A stretch of 64,000 nt of DNA from JAGVSR01 sp963750715 (GCA_963750715.1 CAVVRP010000008.1:248001-312000); one strand, 5' to 3'; shown: positions 26,987 through 36,414, numbered from the stretch's first letter. Numbers and translations: made by a program. The notes: generated from the letters alone by a model not told the origin.

Positions 26987-28336
26987 GTGAGTTCTGTGAC
27001 GAGATTTCAATCGGTGAGATCGCGCGCAGGGTTGATGATAGCCGCGCTGTGCGCGGTGCCAGCCGTGACGGCGTTCATGACAGGCGCTGCTCTCGCCGTT
27101 GCGATCGAACTTCGCGACGTCGCCCCGGATCGCATCGAACGCCAGCGGGCGGCTGCGGCCGGCAAACTGCCATTGCCCGGCACACCCGACGTTTCCCGCA
27201 CGCAGGAGCGTCTTGCCGAACTCGGCGTCAAACCGGGCGTGCCCGTCTTCGTTCGCATCTTCAAGGCCAACTCGGAACTCGAGCTCTGGGTGCAGAAGAA
27301 TGGCGCCTACGTGCACTTCGCCACGTATCCGATCTGTCATTGGTCAGGAACTCTCGGTCCGAAACTGCGCGAGGGTGACAAGCAGACGCCTGAGGGGTTC
27401 TACACGATCACCTCGCGACAACTGCACCGACTGGGCCGTTGGCAAAAAGCCCTGAATCTCGGGTTTCCAAACGCCTACGATGAGGCGCTGCAGCGTGACG
27501 GGTCCTATATCCTGGTGCATGGCGGCTGCTCGTCGGTCGGCTGCTTCGCCATGACGAACCCCGTTATCACCGAAGTCTATGGTCTCGTTGCAGCCGCTCT
27601 ACGCGGCGCACAGCGCCATGTGGCCGTGCACGTGTTTCCGTTCCGGATGACAGGCGAGAACCTGGCGTCCCACAAGGACAGCCAGTGGGCCGGCTTCTGG
27701 TCGAACCTGAAGGAGGGCTACGACAGCTTCGAGCGTACGCGCCAGCCGCCGCGCGTGAGTGTCTGCGAAGACCGCTACAACGTCCGCGACGTTTCACTTC
27801 CCGCGGAGGCGGGAGACGATCTCCCTTTAGCCGTATGCGGCCAAACGGCCGCAGCTATCAGGGCATCGGACAAATCCGCGTGGATTGTTCCCCTGAAGCC
27901 CGAAGCACAGTCCGCGCCGAACTCCCGGCAGGCGGATCCCAACAACCCACCGTCTCTCCAGCCATCGAATTCAACGGCGCCGACGAAACCGCCGCAGGAG
28001 CAGTTGCCGGAGCAATCGTCACAGGTTCGGTCAACGCAGTTGGCACCACAGCTGGCGCCTCTGACGATGATGCACGCCTCGAACAGGCGGGAACCGCAGG
28101 TGCAACCGATCTTGGCCAGCGTCGAGTACGATCCGGGCCAGTCCGTGGACACCGTCAGTCCCGATCAGGAGTACGAGCTCGTTCCGAAGCTGGTCGCCGT
28201 GTCGGCCTCGACGCGTCAGGCACGGACGCGGAGGGACGTGCCGTGCTCTTTGGCCCGCGCTAGCTGTCGTAAGTACGCCGCTTTGCAGGACCGGCGCGAG
28301 CGGAGAGGAACGGGCCTGTCGTCACGCAACCGATGA
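26987..28336 (+). CDS. YafK-type L,D-transpeptidase family protein, copy 3 of 3, with long Pro/Gln-rich tail
   Basis: 449 residues from GTG 26987. A signal sequence or anchor (LMIAALCAVPAVTAFMTGAALAVA) leads to the same domain (VFVRIFKANSELELWV, CHWSGTLGPKLREGDKQTPEGFY, LVHGGCSSVGCFAM). After residue ~290 comes an extra 150 residues rich in Pro, Gln, Ser and Thr that the other two copies lack. The last ~50 residues are basic and of low complexity, and a different frame ends more tidily at 28263, so a sequence error near the end cannot be excluded. Confidence 0.83.
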   Translation: MSSVTRFQSVRSRAGLMIAALCAVPAVTAFMTGAALAVAIELRDVAPDRIERQRAAAAGKLPLPGTPDVSRTQERLAELGVKPGVPVFVRIFKANSELELWVQKNGAYVHFATYPICHWSGTLGPKLREGDKQTPEGFYTITSRQLHRLGRWQKALNLGFPNAYDEALQRDGSYILVHGGCSSVGCFAMTNPVITEVYGLVAAALRGAQRHVAVHVFPFRMTGENLASHKDSQWAGFWSNLKEGYDSFERTRQPPRVSVCEDRYNVRDVSLPAEAGDDLPLAVCGQTAAAIRASDKSAWIVPLKPEAQSAPNSRQADPNNPPSLQPSNSTAPTKPPQEQLPEQSSQVRSTQLAPQLAPLTMMHASNRREPQVQPILASVEYDPGQSVDTVSPDQEYELVPKLVAVSASTRQARTRRDVPCSLARASCRKYAALQDRRERRGTGLSSRNR

Positions 28337-28384
28337 TGTCCGGCAATCGCTGATAGTCAATCGACCGGCGGACCTCCCCGCCTG

Positions 28385-29542
28385 TCAGCTTCCCTTGCCC
28401 TCGAAGAAATCCTTCATGCGCGCAAAGAACCCGTGGCTCTCCGGGCTAGTTTCCTTGCGGCTTTCTTTTTCGAATTCGTCGAGCAGTTCGCGCTGGCGGC
28501 GCGTGAGGTTCTTTGGCGTCTCGACTTCCACCTGGATGTACATGTCGCCGCTGACGCTCGACCGTAGCACCGGCATGCCCTTGCCCTTCAAGCGGAACTG
28601 CCGGCCGTTCTCGCTGCCTTCCGGAATCTTGACGCGGGTCGACATACCGTCGACTGACGGCACCTCGACCTGACCGCCGAGCGCAGCCGTCGTCATGGAA
28701 ATCGGCACCTTGCAGAAAATGTCTGCGCCGTCGCGCTGGAAGAATTCATGCGGTTTGATCGACAGGAAGATGTAGAGGTCGCCCGCTGGGCCGCCACGCA
28801 AACCGGCTTCGCCCTCGCCTGCAAGCCGTATGCGCGTTCCGTCTTCCACGCCCGCCGGGATGTTGACGGAAAGCGTACGTTCCTTGGTGACACGGCCCGC
28901 ACCCGAGCAATCGGTGCAAGGGTCGGGGTTGATCTCGCCGCGCCCCTGACATGCCGGACACGTGCGTTCGATGGTGAAAAACCCCTGGCTGGCGCGCACC
29001 TTGCCCTGACCGCCGCACGTTGGGCACGACACGGGCTTGGTCCCGGTCTTGGCACCGGAACCTGCGCAGGTCTCGCAAGTGACGCTGGTCGGCACGCGGA
29101 TCTGCGCCGTCTTGCCGGAGAAAGCCTCCGCCAGCGAGATCTCCATATTGTAGCGAACGTCGGCTCCACGCTCACGTCCCGAGCGGCCGCGCCCCGCCGG
29201 GCCGCCGCCGCGGCGCCCGCCCATGAACTCGCCGAATAGATCGTCGAAGATATCGGACATCGAGGATGCGAAGTCCGGCCCGAAGCCGCCTGTGCCACCG
29301 CGCCCACCACCCATACCGTCGAAGGCGGCATGTCCGAAGCGATCATAGGCCGCCCGTTTCTGCGGGTCCTTCAGGGCCTCGTAGGCCTCGTTCAGCTCCT
29401 TGAAATTCTTTTCCGCATTTTTATCGTCGGGATTGCGGTCGGGGTGATGCTCTTTCGCGAGCTTACGGAACGCCGACTTCAAATCCTGCTCGGTGGCAGA
29501 GCGGCTGACCCCGAGGACCTCGTAGTAATCGCGCTTCGCCAT
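28385..29542 (-). CDS. dnaJ: Co-chaperone DnaJ
   Basis: 385 residues, full length. The J domain has the HPD tripeptide (KEHHPDRNPDDKNAE). A Gly/Phe-rich stretch follows, then four Cys-x-x-Cys-x-Gly-x-Gly zinc repeats (CETCAGSG, CPTCGGQG, CPACQGRG, CTDCSGAG) and the C-terminal peptide-binding domains. DnaJ stimulates the ATPase of DnaK and delivers clients. It is 88 bases downstream of dnaK on the same strand, the standard dnaKJ order. Unlike dnaK it has no frame break. Confidence 0.97.
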   Translation of the reverse strand: MAKRDYYEVLGVSRSATEQDLKSAFRKLAKEHHPDRNPDDKNAEKNFKELNEAYEALKDPQKRAAYDRFGHAAFDGMGGGRGGTGGFGPDFASSMSDIFDDLFGEFMGGRRGGGPAGRGRSGRERGADVRYNMEISLAEAFSGKTAQIRVPTSVTCETCAGSGAKTGTKPVSCPTCGGQGKVRASQGFFTIERTCPACQGRGEINPDPCTDCSGAGRVTKERTLSVNIPAGVEDGTRIRLAGEGEAGLRGGPAGDLYIFLSIKPHEFFQRDGADIFCKVPISMTTAALGGQVEVPSVDGMSTRVKIPEGSENGRQFRLKGKGMPVLRSSVSGDMYIQVEVETPKNLTRRQRELLDEFEKESRKETSPESHGFFARMKDFFEGKGS

Positions 29543-29586
29543 GGGGTTCGGAATCTTGTGAGGTTATGCGCCGAAAAGCGCGGAAG

Positions 29587-29619
29587 GGCACTCTTGCACC
29601 TCATCGGGGCTAGAGTGCC
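29587..29619 (-). repeat. Inverted repeat in the dnaK-dnaJ spacer
   Basis: GGCACTCT (29587-29594) and AGAGTGCC (29612-29619) are perfect inverted arms around 17 bases. In the mRNA this would be a hairpin between dnaK and dnaJ, a common place for stabilising or attenuating structures. The core GCACTC/GAGTGC recalls a CIRCE operator, but the spacer is too long and the site is inside the operon. Confidence 0.45.
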
Positions 29620-29630
29620 GCTGCATCGCA

Positions 29631-31553
29631 TCAGGCTGACTTCTTCTTGTCGTCCTTGACCTCTTCGAAATCGGCGTCGACGACATTGTCGCCGCTCTCA
29701 TCCGAGCCAGCGGCGCCGCCCTCAGGACCTTCGCCGTCACCGGGCTGCGAACTGTAGATCGCCTCGCCGATCTTCATGGCGACCTGCGCGAGCGAATTGG
29801 TCGCCTGCCTGATCTGCTCGGCGTCTTCCGATTTCAAGGCTTCCTTCGCCGAAGCGACAGCCTTCTCGATATCATCCTTCGCCGCGGCGACACCGGGCTT
29901 GGATGCATGCTCGGTCAGCTGCTTCTCGGTGCCGTGAATAAGCGCCTCAGCCTGGTTGCGAGCCTCGACCAGTTCGCGCTCCTTCTTGTCGTCCGCCGCA
30001 TGCTCCTCGGCATCCTTGATCATGCGCTGGATCTCGGCGTCGGAGAGACCGCCAGACGCCTGGATTCTCACCGATTGTTCCTTGCCCGTCGCCTTGTCCT
30101 TTGCCGACACGTGCACGATGCCGTTGGCGTCGATGTCGAAGGTCACTTCGACCTGTGGCACGCCACGTGGAGCGGGTGGAATGCCGACCAAGTCGAACTG
30201 ACCGAGCAGCTTGTTGTGGGCCGCGAGCTCGCGCTCGCCCTGGCTGACGCGGATGGTGACCGCACTCTGGCCATCCTCTGCCGTAGAAAACACCTGGCTC
30301 TTCTTGGTCGGGATGGTAGTGTTGCGCTCGATGAGGCGCGTGAACACGCCACCCAGCGTCTCGATGCCGAGCGAGAGCGGGGTCACGTCGAGCAGTAGGA
30401 CGTCCTTGACTTCGCCCTTCAGCACGCCGCCCTAAATCGCCGCGCCGACGGCGACGACTTCATCTGGATTGACGCCCTTATGCGGCTCCTTGCCGAACAG
30501 TTCCTTGACGATCTGCTGCACCTTAGGCATGCGCGTCATGCCGCCGACGAGAACAACCTCGTCGACCTCGGCAGCCTTGAGGCCCGCGTCCTTCAAGGCC
30601 TGGATGCACGGACCCTTGGTCTTTTCGATGAGATCGTCGACCAGGCTTTCCAGCTTGGCGCGCGTCATCTTCATCGTCAGATGCTTGGGACCGGTCTGAT
30701 CGGCGGTGATGAACGGCAGGTTGATCTCGGTCTGCGCTGAAGACGACAGCTCGATCTTGGCCTTTTCAGCAGCTTCCTTGAGGCGCTGAAGGGCAAGTTT
30801 GTCGGACCTGAGGTCGATGCCGTTCGCCTTTTTGAACTCGTCCGCCAGATAGCCAACGAGCTTCATGTCGAAGTCTTCGCCGCCCAGGAACGTGTCACCG
30901 TTCGTCGACTTCACCTCGAAGACGCCGTCGCCGATTTCCAGGATCGAGATATCGAACGTGCCGCCGCCAAGGTCGTACACGGCGATCGTGCGTGCCTCCT
31001 TCTTCTTGTCGAGGCCATACGCCAGCGCGGCTGCCGTGGGTTCGTTGATGATGCGCAGAACCTCGAGACCCGCGATCTTTCCAGCATCCTTGGTGGCCTG
31101 ACGCTGCGCGTCGTTGAAGTAAGCCGGCACGGTGATGACCGCCTGCGTCACGGCCTCGCCAAGCTTGGCTTCGGCGGTTTCCTTCATCTTCTGAAGGATG
31201 AAGGCGGAGATCTGCTGGGGCGAGTAGGGCTTGCCGTTGGCTTCGACCCAAGCGTCGCCGCTCGGGCCCCGCACGATGTTGTAGGGAACGAGTTTCTTGT
31301 CCTTCTCGACCATCGGATCTTCGAAGCGGCGACCGATAAGGCGCTTGATGGCAAAAAGCGTGTTGGTGGGATTGGTAACGGCCTGCCGCTTGGCTGGCAG
31401 TCCGACGAGGCGCTCGCCATCATCGCTGAAAGCGACGATCGAAGGCGTGGTGTTCATGCCTTCGGCGTTTTCCAAAACGCGCGGCTTTCCGCCTTCCATA
31501 ACGGCCACGCACGAGTTCGTGGTTCCAAGGTCGATACCGATAACTTTTGCCAT
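29631..31553 (-). CDS. dnaK: Chaperone DnaK (Hsp70), in-frame TAG at codon 374
   Basis: The frame spans 641 codons including the final stop, the normal length, from ATG 31553 (MAKVIGIDLGTTNSCVAVMEGG). Family blocks are intact: VITVPAYFNDAQRQATKDAG, IINEPTAAALAYGLDKK, AVYDLGGGTFDISILEIG and, after the break, GGVLKGEVKDVLLLDVTPLSLGIET. The only break is TAG at 30432-30434 between AVGAAI and GGVLKG, where Hsp70 has Gln (CAG). Restoring C makes the site GATTC. Since dnaK is usually essential and the rest shows no decay, a sequence error is the likely cause. The frame upstream of 31553 is open but not DnaK. A heat-shock-like promoter lies at 31685-31714. Confidence 0.93.
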
Positions 31554-31684
31554 AGAAGTAATCCTTTTCTTTGCGGCGAACCGCCTGGATCCGAGAAGTC
31601 TCAGGCATCCAGTCACGACCACCCCTCGTTTAGGAGGTCTGGACGTGGCTGCGGTCCCCATGAGGTCGAAAGCACGATGGACGG

Positions 31685-31714
31685 TTATATAGGGTCCGTG
31701 TTTGCGCACGCAAC
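31685..31714 (-). promoter_or_regulatory. Candidate RpoH (sigma-32) promoter of dnaK
   Basis: On the minus strand GTTGCG (31714-31709) and CCCTATATAA (31694-31685) are separated by 14 bases, resembling the heat-shock pattern CTTG-N13-17-CCCAT-like. The leader to the dnaK ATG would be about 125 bases. No CIRCE operator is seen here, so control through RpoH is more likely than through HrcA. Confidence 0.4.
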
Positions 31715-31821
31715 GGCTGGCAAACACGGGCACGTGATCAATTTTGACTAAGGTACGACCGGAATGTCGGACCGGCTGTGCTGCCTCTCGGTTAAAAAAG
31801 TGCGAAACTCGTAACAAACAC

Positions 31822-32433
31822 ATGACGGATAGTGGTTTTAAACACACAGTTCAGGCCCTGGATGGGCCGTCTCAGGCCAGCTTGCTAGCTGATGTGCTGC
31901 ACATTGTCTCCGCGGCCCCATGGTTCGTGCCGCGCATGCCAAAGACCGGCAAGCCGTTTTCCGTGCGCATGAGCAACTGCGGGCCGCTTGGCTGGGTATC
32001 GGACCGCGAAGCCGGCTACCGTTATCAGGCGCACCATCCCGATACCGGCCAGCCGTGGCCACCGATGCCGGCGGCACTTCTGGATCTGTGGCGGGAACAT
32101 ACTGAGTTTCCCGCGCCGCCCGAAGCTTGCCTCATCAACTACTACGGTCCGGGTACAAGGATGGGCAGCCATCGTGATGCCGACGAACATGAGCCGTACG
32201 CACCCGTGCTGTCGATCTCGCTCGGCGACGACGCGGTGTTCCATGTCGGCGGCCCGAAGCGGGGCGACCCCAAGGTGCGCGTGACCCTCAAGTCGGGCGA
32301 CGTCGCCGTGCTCGGCGGAAATGCGCGTTTCGCCTATCACGGCATCGACAAGGTGGTACCCGGAACCTCGACGCTTCTGCCGGACGGAGGGCGGATCAAT
32401 CTCACTCTGCGGCGCGTGACGAAGGCCGGCTGA
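31822..32433 (+). CDS. alkB: AlkB-type Fe(II)/2-oxoglutarate-dependent DNA repair dioxygenase
   Basis: 203 residues from ATG 31822 (MTDSGFKHTVQALDG). The family signature is complete: NYYGPGTRMGSHRDADEHE contains the iron-binding HxD, and the second His is in FAYHGIDKV. The closing GGRINLTLRRV is the RxNLTxR-like 2-oxoglutarate site. AlkB demethylates 1-methyladenine and 3-methylcytosine in DNA. A longer frame back to 31744 adds unrelated residues. The gene is divergent from dnaK and overlaps the tail of the convergent EamA pseudogene by about 32 bases. Confidence 0.92.
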   Translation: MTDSGFKHTVQALDGPSQASLLADVLHIVSAAPWFVPRMPKTGKPFSVRMSNCGPLGWVSDREAGYRYQAHHPDTGQPWPPMPAALLDLWREHTEFPAPPEACLINYYGPGTRMGSHRDADEHEPYAPVLSISLGDDAVFHVGGPKRGDPKVRVTLKSGDVAVLGGNARFAYHGIDKVVPGTSTLLPDGGRINLTLRRVTKAG

Positions 32434-33174
32434 TAACAGGAACAACTTGAACCATCGCCACCCCGGCCTGATGACCGCCGCGCCGAGCCAGGACACGATG
32501 CCCAGCCGTTCACCGAGCAACAACGCTCCCGCCGCTGCCGCGAAAAGGGCTTCCGTACTGACCAGGATCGCGGCCTCGGCCGGCGGCGTGTGGCGCATGC
32601 CGACCTCCAGGATCGTGAACATCAGTGCGCTCGACATGATGCCGACGTAGGCGATCGCGCCTAAAGCCGCCCACAGGCCGGACAAGGTATGCCGTTCGAA
32701 CAGCGCCGCGGCCGTCAGCGCTATCGAGCCGACCACGACGAACTGCAGGCACGTAAAGGCGATCGGCCGCTTGTTCTGGCTGGCCTGGGATGTGACGACG
32801 ACGTGAACTGCCCAAAACACGGCGCAGGCGGCGAGCAATCCATCGCCGACATGAAACCCGCCAATCATGCCGCCGGTGAGCAGCCATGTGCCGCCGAACG
32901 ACAGCGCGATGGCAGGAAAGACAGCGCGCCTGGACTTTGTCAGTAGCCACGCCGCGACCGTTGTGAACACGACGTAGAGCGCGGAGAGAAACCCGGCGTT
33001 GGTGACGGATGCCGTCGTGATGCCGGCCTGCCGAAGATATGCGGCGACGAAGAACACCATGCCGCCGATCCCGGGCAGCCGAGGCAGTCTTCCCGGCATC
33101 GCGCCCGGGCTGGTTCGAACGCCCCAATCGATGGCTGCGAAGATAAGGAGAAGGTCGGCGCGGAGGCGGTTCAT
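32402..33174 (-). pseudogene. Decayed EamA-family transporter
   Basis: From ATG 33174 the protein starts MNRLRADLLLIFAAIDWGV, a usual EamA start, but jumps to a region that normally follows about 45 residues later (GMVFFVAAYLRQAGITTASVTNAGFLSALYVVF), so a membrane helix pair is missing. Near the end, GERLGIVSWLGAAVI should continue AGVAMVQVVPVISRP and stop at TGA 32402-32404, but a one-base loss near 32455 sends it into a run-on frame. The run-on (to 31885) lies antisense to alkB and is not protein-like. Neither defect involves GANTC, so this is more likely real decay. Confidence 0.65.
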
Positions 33175-33225
33175 GCGGCCAGCCTTATCCCCCGGTTCGG
33201 CCCACAGCAACAGATCGACCCCGTG

Positions 33226-33912
33226 CTAACCGGAAGACGTACCGTTCGAGCCATTTTGCGGGCCCCCATTGGTCCCACCATTGCCATCCGATGCGGCTGC
33301 CTTCGGGGCCCTCTGGCCCCCCTTTGCGACGACCACCATAGCCGGACGGATGACGCGATCCTCGATCACATAGCCCGACTGGAATACCTGCATGATGGTT
33401 CCCGGCGGTACGCTAGCGTCTTCTACTTCCATCATTGCCTGGTGGCGATGGGGATTAAACGCTTCGCCCTGCGGGTTGATGCGTTTGACGCCATGTCGTT
33501 CCAGCACATTGATGAACTCGCGTTCCGTCATTGAGACCCCTTCGAGCAGGGTCGCGAAGGTGGCGTCGTGATCGGCCGCACCAGGCGGCACGGCGGCAAC
33601 TGCCCGTTCGAAATTGTCGGCAACGCCAACGACATCCCGGGCGAACTTGGTGATGGCGAACTTGGCCGTCTCCTCCTTTTCGCGCTCGGAGCGGCGGCGA
33701 AGGTTGTCCATATCAGCCAGAAGCCGGAGGATCTGATCCTTCTGCTTGTCGATCTCGCCCTGCAGGACGCCGATGATGTCTTTCAGTTGGGCATCGCCGA
33801 CGGCTACATCACCGGCGGGGGCAGCGGCCTGTTCCGCGGCAGCTTCGGCGCCTGCCGCGGTCGTCGGTCCGGCCTTAACCTCGGGGCCGGGCGTGTCGTT
33901 GTCGTGGGTCAT
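33226..33912 (-). CDS. grpE: Nucleotide exchange factor GrpE
   Basis: 228 residues from ATG 33912 (MTHDNDTPGPEV), with GGAG 7 bases upstream. An acidic, disordered N-terminus precedes a coiled coil (LLADMDNLRRRSEREKEE) and the beta-domain block FNPHRHQAMM, ending VFQSGYVIEDRVIRPAMVVVAKG, the family signature. GrpE releases ADP from DnaK. A longer frame to 34206 is antisense and unrelated. It lies 88 bases after hrcA on the same strand, forming the hrcA-grpE unit. Confidence 0.95.
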   Translation of the reverse strand: MTHDNDTPGPEVKAGPTTAAGAEAAAEQAAAPAGDVAVGDAQLKDIIGVLQGEIDKQKDQILRLLADMDNLRRRSEREKEETAKFAITKFARDVVGVADNFERAVAAVPPGAADHDATFATLLEGVSMTEREFINVLERHGVKRINPQGEAFNPHRHQAMMEVEDASVPPGTIMQVFQSGYVIEDRVIRPAMVVVAKGGQRAPKAAASDGNGGTNGGPQNGSNGTSSG

Positions 33913-34000
33913 GCTAACTCCGTATCGACGGCGGGATCGCACTTCAAGCGGCGCGAGCCGGCCGTTGTGTGCCCCGATATCTCTCCCAGGCCCGCAAAAA

Positions 34001-35059
34001 TCAAGTGATGACCCGACTGACGAGCTTCGCCGTGTAGTCCACCATCGGAATGATACGCGCATAATTGAGGCGAGTTGGGCCGATGACGCCGAGAACTCCG
34101 ACGACTTTGCGGCTTTCGTCGTTGAATGGCGCGACGATAAGCGACGAGCCCGACAGGGAAAACAACTTGTTCTCCGAGCCGATGAAAATGCGTACGCCCA
34201 CGGCACGTTCCGCCGAACCTAGGATCTGCACCAGTTCGCGCTTGGTTTCGAGGTCGTCGAACAGCTGCCGGATGCGTTCAAGGTCTTCGATTGCGGTCAG
34301 ATCCTTGAGCAGGTTCGACTGCCCACGGACAATAAGGCTCTTCCGATCGTCGACCGCACCGGACCACTCAGCAAGCCCTGCCGTAATGACCTTTTGCGTA
34401 AGCCCGTCGAGTTCGGCCCGGGCGGAGTTCAGATCCGTCTCGATTCGCGTCTTCGCCTCCCCGATGCTGAGGCCGCGAATGTGGGCGTTCAGATAGTTCG
34501 TCGCCTCGATCAAGGCTGCGGGCGTTATTCCCTGCGGCAACGCGATAACACGGTTTTCGACATTGCCGTCGTCGCCAACCAGGATCGCCAGGGCCCTTGT
34601 CGAATTGAGCGGTACGAACTCGATCTGACGCAGGCGCGCGATCTGCTTCTCCGCTAGCACGACGCCGGCGCAATGTGACAGGCCGGAGATCATTTCCCCG
34701 GCTTCGCTGAGCACCTGATCGATCGACTTGGTCTGGCGCACCGCGATCTGCGTTTCGATCTGACGGCGCTCATCGTCTGTCAGATCGCCGACCTGCAGCA
34801 AGCCGTCGACGAACAGCCGCAAGCCGGTCTGTGTCGGAAGGCGCCCCGCCGAAGTATGAGGCGCGTAGATGAGCCCGGCCTGCTCCAGATCCGACATGAC
34901 GTTGCGGATCGAGGCCGGCGACAGCGTCATCGGCAGTAGGCGCGACAGGTTACGCGAGCCGACCGGCTCGCCTGTAGCAAGATAACCTTCAACGATGTGC
35001 CGGAGGATCGCGCGCGAACGATCGTTCAGCCTAGCGATTTCCGGGATGACGTCAGACAT
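34001..35059 (-). CDS. hrcA: Heat-inducible transcription repressor HrcA
   Basis: 352 residues from ATG 35059 (MSDVIPEIARLNDRSRAIL). The winged helix part contains IVEGYLATGEPVGSRNLSRLL and SPASIRNVMSDLEQAGLIYAPHTSAGR, the DNA-binding core. The dimerisation/insertion part ends VGVLGVIGPTRLNYARIIPMVDYTA. HrcA represses groESL through CIRCE operators. No CIRCE is visible in this window. It is divergent from rph, the classic alphaproteobacterial arrangement. Confidence 0.96.
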   Translation of the reverse strand: MSDVIPEIARLNDRSRAILRHIVEGYLATGEPVGSRNLSRLLPMTLSPASIRNVMSDLEQAGLIYAPHTSAGRLPTQTGLRLFVDGLLQVGDLTDDERRQIETQIAVRQTKSIDQVLSEAGEMISGLSHCAGVVLAEKQIARLRQIEFVPLNSTRALAILVGDDGNVENRVIALPQGITPAALIEATNYLNAHIRGLSIGEAKTRIETDLNSARAELDGLTQKVITAGLAEWSGAVDDRKSLIVRGQSNLLKDLTAIEDLERIRQLFDDLETKRELVQILGSAERAVGVRIFIGSENKLFSLSGSSLIVAPFNDESRKVVGVLGVIGPTRLNYARIIPMVDYTAKLVSRVIT

Positions 35060-35263
35060 GGTTCCGTCACATGCCGCGAGTTTTTCAAGGAAGTCTAGGA
35101 AATCACGGGGCCGGGCGTCAAATAGCACCCTCAGGCCGATAAACGTCCGCAACCGGGACGGCAGGCTGAGGCAAGAGGGCGCGTTTGATGTTGATCCGGA
35201 TGTGCTCCTCCCTTACCGTCCCGCGCCATCAAAGACTGCGTGTCCAACCGGAGAATCGAAACC

Positions 35264-35996
35264 TTGTCCGATACCCCATCCATTCGGCCGTCGAAACGCA
35301 AGCCGGACGAATTGCGCCGTATCTCTTTCGAACGCGCGGTATCGATGCACGCGGAAGGATCATGCCTGGTTAAGTTCGGCAACACACAGGTGCTGTGCAC
35401 TGCGAGCCTTGAGGAGCGCGTTCCACCGTGGCTCAAGGGGCAGGGTCGCGGCTGGGTCACGGCTGAATACGGCATGCTGCCGCGGGCCACAACGGAGCGG
35501 ACCCGGCGGGAGTCGACCGTCGGTCACCCCTCCGGACGCACCCAGGAAATCCAGCGTCTTATCGGCCGCGCGCTGCGCGCAGTGATCGATCTGCACAAGC
35601 TCGGCGAGCGCCAGATCTCTGTCGACTGCGACGTCATACAGGCTGATGGCAGCACGCGCACAACCGCCATCACCGGCTCGTGGATCGCGCTGCACGACTG
35701 TATCCAATGGATGAAGATGAGGGAAATGGTGAAGGACGGCGTCATCCGCGACCATGTCGCCGCCGTGTCGTGCGGGCTCTACAAGGGTACAGCCGTGCTC
35801 GATCTCGACTATGCGGAAGATTTCATCCGCCGACGCCGACAGCAACTTCGTCATGACCGGCTCTGGCGGAATCGTCGAGGTGCAGGGAACTGCTGAAACG
35901 ATCGCCTTCAGTCAGGAGAGCTTCGATCAACTCATGATCCTGGCGCGCAAAGGCATCGGCGAACTCGTCTCGCTGCAGAAGCTGACGGTGGCGTAA
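35264..35996 (+). CDS. rph: Ribonuclease PH (apparent +1 frameshift at 35819-35824)
   Basis: The start TTG 35264 (MSDTPSIRPSKRKPDELR when initiated with Met) has GGAG at 35250-35253. The phosphorolytic core is intact (GNTQVLCTASLEERVPPWLKGQG; AEYGMLPRATTER). In the C-terminal part, LDLDYAED is followed by a break: removing one T from GATTTC at 35819-35824 gives SSADADSNFVMTGSGGIVEVQGT, a conserved block. The restored length is 243 residues, near the usual 238. RNase PH trims tRNA 3' ends by phosphorolysis. It heads the run rph-VOC-rdgB-hemW; the next gene starts two bases after its stop. Confidence 0.9.
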
Positions 35997-35997
35997 C

Positions 35998-36414
35998 GTG
36001 AAGCCAGCGGCGATCCTGGAAACAATTCTCTATGCCGCCGACCTCGGCGCGGCAGAGGCTTTCTACAGGGATACGCTCGGCCTCGAGCCGATAGCCAAGG
36101 TGCCGGGCCGGCATATCTTCTTTCGATTGAGCGATCAGATGTTCCTGCTGTTCAATCCCGCCGCGACGGTCATTGCGCCGCCGCCCGACGCGACATTGCC
36201 GGTGCCGCGCCACGGCGCGGTCGGGCCGGGCCACGTCTGCTTCCGTGCAACCGCCGGGCAGATCAGGGATTGGCGGCGCCTTCTCGAAGCCAATGGCGTG
36301 GCGATCGAGGCCGACTTCGAATGGCCGGGCGGCGGACGCTCGATCTACTTCCGTGATCCAGCCGGCAACTGCATCGAGTTCGCCGAACCCAGGATTTGGA
36401 GCCTACCTGAATGA
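35998..36414 (+). CDS. VOC-superfamily (glyoxalase/bleomycin-resistance-like) metalloprotein
   Basis: 138 residues from GTG 35998 (MKPAAILETILYAADL when initiated with Met). It has the paired beta-alpha-beta-beta-beta folds: AEAFYRDTLGLEPI and GHVCFRATAGQIRDW, then GRSIYFRDPAGNCIEF with a metal-ligand Glu. Substrate unknown. It lies between rph and rdgB, genes usually adjacent. Spacing is one base after the rph stop and a 4-base overlap (ATGA) with rdgB, so it is tightly co-transcribed. Confidence 0.85.
   Translation: MKPAAILETILYAADLGAAEAFYRDTLGLEPIAKVPGRHIFFRLSDQMFLLFNPAATVIAPPPDATLPVPRHGAVGPGHVCFRATAGQIRDWRRLLEANGVAIEADFEWPGGGRSIYFRDPAGNCIEFAEPRIWSLPE

Noticed and set aside
29587..29619. 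CIRCE operator for HrcA
   Set aside because: The spacer between the half sites is far longer than the nine bases of CIRCE and the site lies inside the operon.
31885..32401. Extension of the EamA frame to 441 codons
   Set aside because: It is the run-on after a frameshift, antisense to alkB, without protein-like features.
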